This document shows positions 7,003 to 11,661 of a stretch of 11,661 nucleotides of DNA, piece after piece. Numbering within the stretch: position 1 is the stretch's first letter; each line of letters begins with the position of its first letter. Both the position numbers and the translations under genes were made by a program. The stretch is from JBIQLO01 sp044464175 (lineage in GTDB: Bacteria; Planctomycetota; Phycisphaerae; Tepidisphaerales; Tepidisphaeraceae). The stretch lies in contig JBIQLO010000124.1 of the NCBI GenBank assembly GCA_044464175.1, forward strand, positions 1 to 11,661. The letters run 5' to 3'. The notes below the pieces were generated by a model. It ran no database searches, was not told the origin of the DNA, and worked only from the letters and a program-made list of their open reading frames with translations.

Positions 7003-9792
7003 ATGGAATCCTTTGATTTTGTCAATCGGGCCAACGCGGACTACATCGACCGGGTTTACCGTCAGTATCAGGCCGATCCGCGTTCGGTGGAGAGTCATTG
7101 GCAGGCGTTTTTTGCGGGATTCGAGGCGGGCTTGGCCCGTCCCGCTCCCGATGGTGAAATCAGCGCCAGCGGCCAGTTGAATCTCAACGTCGCCGATCTG
7201 GTCCACGCCTACCGCGAACTGGGGCATTTCCTCGCCAGCCTCGACCCCCTCGGCCACAACCGCCCCAACCACCCCCTCCTGGAACTCTCCGAGTTCGGGC
7301 TCTCCCAGGCCGACCTTGACCGCACCGTCAGCAATGGCGGATTCCTCGGCCCCACCGACGGCACCCTCCGCGACCTCATCGAAAAGCTCCGCGCCACCTA
7401 CTGCGGCTCCATCGGCGTGGAATACCTCTCCATCTCCGACAAGACCCAGCGCCAGTGGCTCCAGGAGCGCATGGAGCCCACCCTCAACCGCCCCCCCGTC
7501 TCCCCCGAGGAGCGCCTGTGGATCATGCGCCAGATCGCCGAGGCCCAGGGCTTTGAGGAATTTCTCCAGAATCGCTACATCGGCCAGAAACGCTTCTCCC
7601 TCGAAGGCGGCGAAGCCCTCATCCCTCTGGTCAACACCCTTGTTGACCAGCTCGCCGGCCTCGGCGCTGAAGAAGTCGTCATGGGCATGGCCCACCGCGG
7701 CCGCCTCAACGCCCTGGCCCATGTGCTCAACAAGCCCTACGAACTGATCATCAGCGAATTTGAAGGCACCATCCTCCGCCCCGACAGCCAGGGCGATGGC
7801 GACGTTAAATACCACCTGGGCTACTCCCAGGACCTCACCACCCAGGGCGGCCACAAGATCCATACCGCCCTCAGCTTCAATCCCAGCCACCTCGAGCTGG
7901 TCAACCCCGTCGTCGAAGGCACCGTCCGCGCCAAGCAATATTCCCGCGGCGATGACGAGCGCACCCGCGTCGTCCCCATGCTCATCCACGGCGAGGCCGC
8001 CTTCTGCGGCCAGGGCGTCGTCCAGGAGACCCTCGCCCTCTCCGAAATGCCCTACTGGCGCACCGGCGGCACCATCCACGTCATCATCAACAACCAGATC
8101 GGCTTCACCACTATGCCCAAGCAGGGCCGGTTCACCCCTTACCCCACCGACGTGGCCAAGATGATTCAGGCCCCCATCTTCCACGTCAACGGCGATGACC
8201 CCGAGGCCGTCGTGCATGTGGCGAAACTGGCCGCCGCCTTCCGTCAGCGCTTCCACTGCGATGTCATGATCGACCTCTGGTGCTACCGCCGGCACGGCCA
8301 CAACGAAACCGACGAGCCGATGTTCACCCAGCCGGTGATGTACCGCCAGATCAACGCCCACACCCGCCTGCGCGAACTCTATGGCCAAAAGCTGATCCAG
8401 CAGGGCGTTCTGGACGAGCGGAAATTCGAAGCCGTCAAGGAGGAGGCCCGCGCCAAGCTCGACGCCGCCTATGAGGCGGTCAAGGACGGCCGCGCCAAGG
8501 AGCCCCTGGCCCCCTTCGGCGGCGCCTGGAAAGGCTTCCAGCGCGCCGGCGCCGACTGGAGCGCCCCCACCCAGATCGACCTGGAGATGATCCGCAAAAT
8601 CGGACAGGCCGCCACCCGCGTTCCCCCCGATTTTCATGTCCATCCCAAGGCCAAGCGACTTCTGGCCGCCCGCCAGGAAATGAGCCAGGGCAAGCTCCCC
8701 GTGGACTGGGGATGCGCGGAAATGTTCGCCCTCGGCTCCCTCGTCCTCCAGGGCACCCCCATCCGCTTCGTCGGCGAGGACACTCAGCGCGGCACCTTCG
8801 GCCACCGCCACGCCTGCCTCCACGACTTTGAAAACGGCACCAAGTACTACCCCCTGGCCAATCTGGATCCCGCTCAGGCTCCCATCATCCTCGTCAACAC
8901 CATGCTCTCGGAGCTGGCCGTCCTCGGCTTCGAGTACGGCTTCTCCGCCGCCGATCCCAAAAACCTCGTCATCTGGGAGGCCCAGTTCGGTGATTTCGTC
9001 AACATGGCCCAGCCCATCATCGACCTCTTCATCGCCTCGGCCGAGAGCAAGTGGGAAAAGATGAGCGGCCTGGTCATGCTGTTGCCCCACGGCTACGAAG
9101 GGGGCGGCCCCGACCACTCCAGCGCCTACCTGGAGCGCTTCCTCTCCCTCTGTGCTGAAAACAACATGCAGGTCTGCGTCCCCACCCTCCCCGCTCAGTA
9201 TTTCCACCTGCTGCGCCGCCAGATGATGCGCAAGTTCCGCAAGCCCCTGATCGTCTTCACCCCCAAGAGCCTCCTCCGCGCTGAGGTCAGCACCTCCACG
9301 CTCCAGGAGTTCACCGACGAAACCTTCCAGCTGGTCATCGACGATACCCAGGCTCCCGCCCGCGACCAGGTCAAACGCCTCCTGCTCTGCTCCGGCAAGA
9401 TTTACTTCCCGCTCCACGCGGCCCGGCAGAAAAACAACGTCAAGGATGTCGCCATCGCCCGCATCGAGCAGCTCTATCCCTTCCCTCAGAAGGAAATCCA
9501 GGCCCTCCTGGCCAAGTACCGGCACGTCCAGGAGGTCTGCTGGGTGCAGGAGGAACCGATGAACCGCGGCGGATGGCACTTCATGCGCGACCGCCTCGGT
9601 CAGGTCCTGCCCGACAACGTCGTCCTCACCTACTACGGCCGCGACGAGGCCGCCAGCCCCGCCACCGGCTCTCACAAGATTCACCAGGTCGAGGAGGAGG
9701 AGATCATCACCCACGCCCTGGAGTTGCCCGAGGCTCCCGTTCCCGCCGAAGCAAAGGCCCCGCGAGATGAACCCGTCCCCGTGGCCAAATAA
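7003..9792 (+). CDS. sucA: 2-oxoglutarate dehydrogenase E1 component
   Basis: This 929-residue thiamine-diphosphate enzyme decarboxylates 2-oxoglutarate and passes the succinyl group to the lipoyl arm of E2 in the TCA cycle. The N-terminus (SFDFVNRANADYIDRVYRQY... SVESHWQAFF, residues 3-37) is the family's E2-contacting segment. Visible signatures are GMAHRGRLN (228-236), KYHLGYSQD (269-277), FNPSHLELVNP (292-302), HGEAAFCGQGVVQETL (329-344), INNQIGFTT (362-370), the cofactor-binding GDD (397-399) through RRHGHNETDEP (429-439), FVGEDTQRGTFGHRHA (589-604), WEAQFGDFVN (658-667) and LPHGYEGGGPDHSSAYLERF (694-713). The histidines in HRGRLN and PSHLE correspond to E. coli E1o substrate-site residues as I recall them. 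Length is normal for the family. An in-frame stop at 6973-6975 with no start codon after it makes ATG 7003 the only candidate start. GGAGG at 6977-6981 is too far upstream to be a standard ribosome site. A Pro/Ala/Glu-rich tail follows about residue 908. Confidence 0.97.
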   Translation: MESFDFVNRANADYIDRVYRQYQADPRSVESHWQAFFAGFEAGLARPAPDGEISASGQLNLNVADLVHAYRELGHFLASLDPLGHNRPNHPLLELSEFGLSQADLDRTVSNGGFLGPTDGTLRDLIEKLRATYCGSIGVEYLSISDKTQRQWLQERMEPTLNRPPVSPEERLWIMRQIAEAQGFEEFLQNRYIGQKRFSLEGGEALIPLVNTLVDQLAGLGAEEVVMGMAHRGRLNALAHVLNKPYELIISEFEGTILRPDSQGDGDVKYHLGYSQDLTTQGGHKIHTALSFNPSHLELVNPVVEGTVRAKQYSRGDDERTRVVPMLIHGEAAFCGQGVVQETLALSEMPYWRTGGTIHVIINNQIGFTTMPKQGRFTPYPTDVAKMIQAPIFHVNGDDPEAVVHVAKLAAAFRQRFHCDVMIDLWCYRRHGHNETDEPMFTQPVMYRQINAHTRLRELYGQKLIQQGVLDERKFEAVKEEARAKLDAAYEAVKDGRAKEPLAPFGGAWKGFQRAGADWSAPTQIDLEMIRKIGQAATRVPPDFHVHPKAKRLLAARQEMSQGKLPVDWGCAEMFALGSLVLQGTPIRFVGEDTQRGTFGHRHACLHDFENGTKYYPLANLDPAQAPIILVNTMLSELAVLGFEYGFSAADPKNLVIWEAQFGDFVNMAQPIIDLFIASAESKWEKMSGLVMLLPHGYEGGGPDHSSAYLERFLSLCAENNMQVCVPTLPAQYFHLLRRQMMRKFRKPLIVFTPKSLLRAEVSTSTLQEFTDETFQLVIDDTQAPARDQVKRLLLCSGKIYFPLHAARQKNNVKDVAIARIEQLYPFPQKEIQALLAKYRHVQEVCWVQEEPMNRGGWHFMRDRLGQVLPDNVVLTYYGRDEAASPATGSHKIHQVEEEEIITHALELPEAPVPAEAKAPRDEPVPVAK

Positions 9793-9794
9793 AT

Positions 9795-9829
9795 CCCTGA
9801 ACCCTGAACTCTGAACCCTAACCTCTTTG
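9795..9829. repeat. Degenerate 7-base tandem repeat in the sucA-sucB gap
   Basis: CCCTGAA (9795-9801), CCCTGAA (9802-9808) and CTCTGAA (9809-9815) are followed by the decayed units CCCTAAC (9816-9822) and CTCTTTGAA. Together they fill nearly all of the 41-base gap between the sucA stop and the sucB start. The repeat replaces the place where a Shine-Dalgarno site would be expected for sucB. It could be replication-slippage sequence or a dispersed spacer element. Confidence 0.7.
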
Positions 9830-9833
9830 AACA

Positions 9834-11156
9834 ATGCCTACTGAAGTCAAAGTACCTGCTCTCGGCGAATCCGTGGTCTCGGCCGTTCTGATCCAATGGC
9901 ATAAGCAGGATGGCGAAGCCGTCTCGATGGATGAGCCGCTGTGCGAACTGGAAACCGACAAGGCCAACGTCGATGTCCCCGCCCCCGCCGCCGGCGTCCT
10001 CCGCCGCCTCAAGGCCGAGGGTGACACCGTCGCCGTCGGCGAGGCCATCGCCGCCATCGACGAATCCGGCACACCCGCCAAGACCGCCCCGGCCGCCGCT
10101 GCTGCCCGCACCGCCGACACCAGCAAGATGGGCTCCCCCCTCCCCGCCCAGGCCTCCAGCGCCCCCACCACGGCCGCCGCCACCACCACCGCCCCCGCCA
10201 AAAAGGACGCCGCTGACCTCAGCCCCGCCGTCCGACGTCTGGTCGAGGAAAACCAGATCGATATCCGCCAGATCAAGGGCGGCGGTCCCAAGGGCCGCAT
10301 TACCAAGGAGGATATCCTCAATCACCTGGCCAATCCCCCCGCCGCCCCCGCGCCGGCCGCCCCTGCCGCGCCCGCCCCGCAGGCCGTCAACCGCGCTTCC
10401 GAGCGCGCCTCCCAGCCCCGTATCGAAACCGCCGATCAGCCCATCGACTTCGACGCCAACGGCGAACGCCGCGAGCCGATGACCAAAATCCGCCGCCGCA
10501 TCGCCGAAACTCTGGTCAAGGCCCAGCAGACCGCCGCCATCCTCACCACCTACAACGAGGTGGACCTCACCGACATCATCGCCCTGCGCGGCAAGTACAA
10601 GCAGCAGTTTGAAAAAACCCATGGCGTCGGCCTGGGCTTCATGAGCTTCTTCTGCCGCGCTGTCGTCCTGGCCCTCCACGAAAACCCCCGCGTCAACGCC
10701 TTCATCGACGGCAACGACATCATCTACCATAATTACGTGAATCTGGGCATCGCCGTCAGCACCGACCGCGGCCTGGCCGTTCCCGTCATCAAGAACGTCC
10801 AGGAGATGTCCTTCGCCACCATCGAGTCCGAGATCAAACGCGTCGCCACCGCCGTCCGTGACGGCAAACTGGGCCTCCAGGATCTCTCCGGCGCCACCTT
10901 CACCATCACCAACGGCGGCGTCTTCGGCTCTCTCCTCTCCATGCCCATCCTCATGCCCCCCCAGAGCGGCATCCTCGGCATGCACGCCATCCAGAAGCGC
11001 CCCGTGGTCATCGACGACAAGATCGAAATCCGCTCCATGATGTACCTGGCCCTCTCCTACGACCACCGCCTCGTGGACGGCAAGGAGGCCATCGGCTTCC
11101 TCGTCCGCCTCAAGCAACTCCTCGAAGACCCCGCCCGCTTGATGTTGGAAGTGTGA
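9834..11156 (+). CDS. sucB: Dihydrolipoamide succinyltransferase, E2 of the 2-oxoglutarate dehydrogenase complex
   Basis: This 440-residue E2 core protein moves the succinyl group from E1 to coenzyme A. Domains in order: one lipoyl domain (2 to about 78) with the lipoylated lysine K43 in LETDKANVDVPA; an Ala/Pro/Thr-rich flexible linker (about 80-125); the peripheral-subunit-binding domain (about 128-165: LSPAVRRLVEENQIDI... GGGPKGRITKEDILNHL); a second Ala/Pro linker (about 167-190); and the acyltransferase domain (about 212-440). The catalytic motif is SYDHRLVDG, with H411 and D415. LTTYNEVDLTDI (237-248) and the terminus EDPARLMLEV are typical of SucB rather than pyruvate-type E2 proteins, as is the placement after sucA. 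All catalytic residues are present. ATG 9834 is the natural family start (MPTEVKVPALGES), though no Shine-Dalgarno site precedes it. It is likely co-transcribed with sucA. No lipoamide dehydrogenase gene follows within the window. Confidence 0.96.
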   Translation: MPTEVKVPALGESVVSAVLIQWHKQDGEAVSMDEPLCELETDKANVDVPAPAAGVLRRLKAEGDTVAVGEAIAAIDESGTPAKTAPAAAAARTADTSKMGSPLPAQASSAPTTAAATTTAPAKKDAADLSPAVRRLVEENQIDIRQIKGGGPKGRITKEDILNHLANPPAAPAPAAPAAPAPQAVNRASERASQPRIETADQPIDFDANGERREPMTKIRRRIAETLVKAQQTAAILTTYNEVDLTDIIALRGKYKQQFEKTHGVGLGFMSFFCRAVVLALHENPRVNAFIDGNDIIYHNYVNLGIAVSTDRGLAVPVIKNVQEMSFATIESEIKRVATAVRDGKLGLQDLSGATFTITNGGVFGSLLSMPILMPPQSGILGMHAIQKRPVVIDDKIEIRSMMYLALSYDHRLVDGKEAIGFLVRLKQLLEDPARLMLEV

Positions 11157-11160
11157 CCCC

Positions 11161-11183
11161 GTAGGACAGGCTTCCAGCCTGTC
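11161..11183 (+). repeat. REP-like element: GTAG followed by an 8-base hairpin
   Basis: GTAG (11161-11164) is followed directly by GACAGGCT (11165-11172), TCC, and AGCCTGTC (11176-11183), a perfect 8-base stem with a 3-base loop. It begins 4 bases after the sucB stop. A conserved GTAG next to a short palindrome is the known layout of REP elements mobilised by RAYT (TnpA-REP) transposases; no RAYT gene is in the window. The hairpin could also protect the 3' end of the sucAB mRNA. There is no T-run, so it is not a standard intrinsic terminator. Confidence 0.6.
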
Positions 11184-11267
11184 GGCCCCGCGCCCATTGG
11201 TCACTCTTCCCAAATCTTGTGAGCGCTCTTCACTGATCCCACACCGCGTCTGAAGACCCTCCCGGGT

Positions 11268-11305
11268 GGGTGCCACGACGTCAGCGTACTCGCTGACTCG
11301 TGCCC
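11268..11305. repeat. Long bulged hairpin, possibly a second REP-type element
   Basis: GTCAGCG (11280-11286) pairs with CGCTGAC (11291-11297) around TACT. The stem continues, after one unpaired C at 11279, with CACGA (11274-11278) pairing TCGTG (11298-11302). GGG (11268-11270) can pair with CCC (11303-11305) across a 3-base bulge. The stem has 12 to 15 pairs in total. No T-run follows. Confidence 0.6.
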
Positions 11306-11329
11306 AACTGGTCTCCCTTCCCTGACCCC

Positions 11330-11363
11330 GCGCTGCGCATTTTGTCGCCAAAACGCGCAGCGC
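11330..11363. repeat. 34-base inverted repeat, copy 1
   Basis: GCGCTGCGC (11330-11338) and GCGCAGCGC (11355-11363) are perfect reverse complements around 16 bases. Inside, TTTTG (11340-11344) can pair with CAAAA (11349-11353) around TCGC, giving a 9+5 stem interrupted by one A/C mismatch. Each arm also has internal symmetry (GCGC-N-GCGC), which suits binding of a dimeric protein. The arms are identical to those of copy 2. Confidence 0.7.
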
Positions 11364-11437
11364 AAAAATCCAAAAAAACTTCGTGAAAAAAAGAATTATC
11401 GCCCCTGGCGCTGTCAAAAACCGCGATTTGAAAAATA

Positions 11438-11471
11438 GCGCTGCGCATCCGAGCGCCAAACCGCGCAGCGC
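11438..11471. repeat. 34-base inverted repeat, copy 2
   Basis: GCGCTGCGC (11438-11446) and GCGCAGCGC (11463-11471) surround 16 bases; arms and total length are the same as copy 1, starting 108 bases later. By eye the inner 16 bases match copy 1 at 10 positions (shared CGCCAAA near the right arm). It ends 14 bases before the GAGGAG of the next reading frame, so it could be an operator or an mRNA hairpin for that gene. Read on the minus strand it is followed by TATTTTT, so an intrinsic terminator for leftward transcription is an alternative. Confidence 0.7.
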
Positions 11472-11500
11472 CCCCTGTAAGGATAGAGGAGCTAAAAACA

Positions 11501-11661
11501 ATGACCCGCTACCGCCGTCCGCCCATCCCGATCCCCCTCACCCGCGCCAAGGGCCACCCCTGCGCCCAGCCCCCAAGCCCAAAAATCACCCCTCCGCTTT
11601 CTGCCTTCTCCCAACCAACGAACCCAAACGAACCAAACCCAAATCCCCTCTGGCGCTCCAG
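11501..11661 (+). CDS. Start of an unrecognised proline-rich reading frame (runs off the right edge)
   Basis: An ATG at 11501 is preceded by GAGGAG with a 9-base spacer, and the frame is open for 53 codons to the window end. The peptide begins MTRYRRPPIPIPLTRAKGHP and continues with about 15 prolines in 53 residues. It is basic at the start and has no signal peptide or known motif. The first 20 or so codons show the C-ending bias of the plus-strand genes. After about codon 24 the bias weakens and the DNA becomes a 10-base-period AACGAACC-type repeat (11617-11634), so the frame may end soon or may not be a real gene. The conserved-looking upstream inverted repeats and the ribosome site argue for translation. 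I do not recognise it. Confidence 0.35.
   Translation, partial: MTRYRRPPIPIPLTRAKGHPCAQPPSPKITPPLSAFSQPTNPNEPNPNPLWRS

Larger units (their letters stand above)
11157..11500. other. Gene-poor, palindrome-rich region after sucB
   Basis: No supported gene occurs in these 344 bases. From left to right they contain a GTAG-plus-hairpin element (11161-11183), a second long hairpin (11268-11305), two copies of a 34-base inverted repeat (11330-11363 and 11438-11471) and, between those, A-tracts (A5 at 11364, A7 at 11372, A7 at 11386, A5 at 11416, A5 at 11431). A GAGGAG ribosome-binding site at 11486-11491 ends the region. Confidence 0.7.

Noticed and set aside
6865..9834. 989-codon minus-strand open frame covering all of sucA
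   Set aside because: sucA is unmistakable on the plus strand. The antisense product is Gly/Glu/Asp/Val-rich low-complexity sequence of the kind expected opposite strongly biased codons. No ribosome site or family motif was seen.
11330..11471. The two 34-base repeats as a CRISPR array
   Set aside because: There are only two copies, the spacing is 74 bases with A-tract-rich DNA, the inner 16 bases differ, and no cas gene is present. The arms form inverted repeats rather than a constant direct repeat.
9681..11501. 606-codon minus-strand open frame opposite sucB
   Set aside because: It is opposite a clear E2 gene with all catalytic residues. It crosses the sucA-sucB gap and the palindrome region, and it includes poly-Gly runs from linker codons.

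Overview
The window is GC-rich bacterial DNA, most likely from the Planctomycetota/Verrucomicrobiota/Lentisphaerota group. A Phycisphaerae-like planctomycete is my best guess. The clue is a tandem pair of secreted prepilin-like proteins with the FTLVELLVVIGIISILIAML leader helix, the LLPALNKAREQAK extension and a C-terminal H-x9-DG signature. This family is expanded mainly in that group. The placement is inferred from family knowledge, not from a marker gene.

Layout, left to right. (1) Positions 1-1932, minus strand: the first 644 codons of a large exported protein with a family-9-like carbohydrate-binding domain, running off the left edge. (2) 1933-2536: a gene-poor spacer with an inverted repeat, a short stretch of atypical composition, and a good sigma-70-like promoter aimed at the prepilins. 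(3) 2537-4309, plus strand: two adjacent prepilin-like genes sharing a nearly identical leader segment at the DNA level. (4) 4344-4901, minus strand: an NADPH-dependent FMN reductase, convergent with the prepilins. (5) A 57-base divergent promoter region, then 4959-6857, plus strand: a full-length DsbD thiol:disulfide interchange protein. (6) 7003-11156, plus strand: sucA and sucB, encoding E1 and E2 of the 2-oxoglutarate dehydrogenase complex. Their 41-base gap carries a degenerate 7-base repeat. The E3 (lipoamide dehydrogenase) gene is not present. (7) 11157-11661: a gene-poor tail rich in palindromes. It holds a GTAG-plus-hairpin REP-like element, a second long hairpin, and two copies of a 34-base inverted repeat around an A-tract-rich stretch. 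It ends with a ribosome-binding site and the start of an unrecognised proline-rich reading frame that leaves the window.

How the genes work together: sucA-sucB are a clear functional pair in the TCA cycle. DsbD would pass cytoplasmic reducing power to envelope proteins, and the divergent flavin reductase is also a redox enzyme, but no pathway link is shown. The exported carbohydrate-binding protein and the two prepilin-like proteins fit a surface or polysaccharide-handling lifestyle. They sit on opposite strands and are probably transcribed separately.

A window-wide feature is strand asymmetry. The plus strand is C-rich throughout, so plus-strand genes use mostly C-ending codons and minus-strand genes mostly G-ending codons. 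This also produces very long false antisense reading frames. I found no CRISPR array, tRNA, rRNA, transposase or phage gene, and no convincing new multi-gene system. The least-explained sequence is the palindrome-rich segment at 11330-11500 and the reading frame that follows it.
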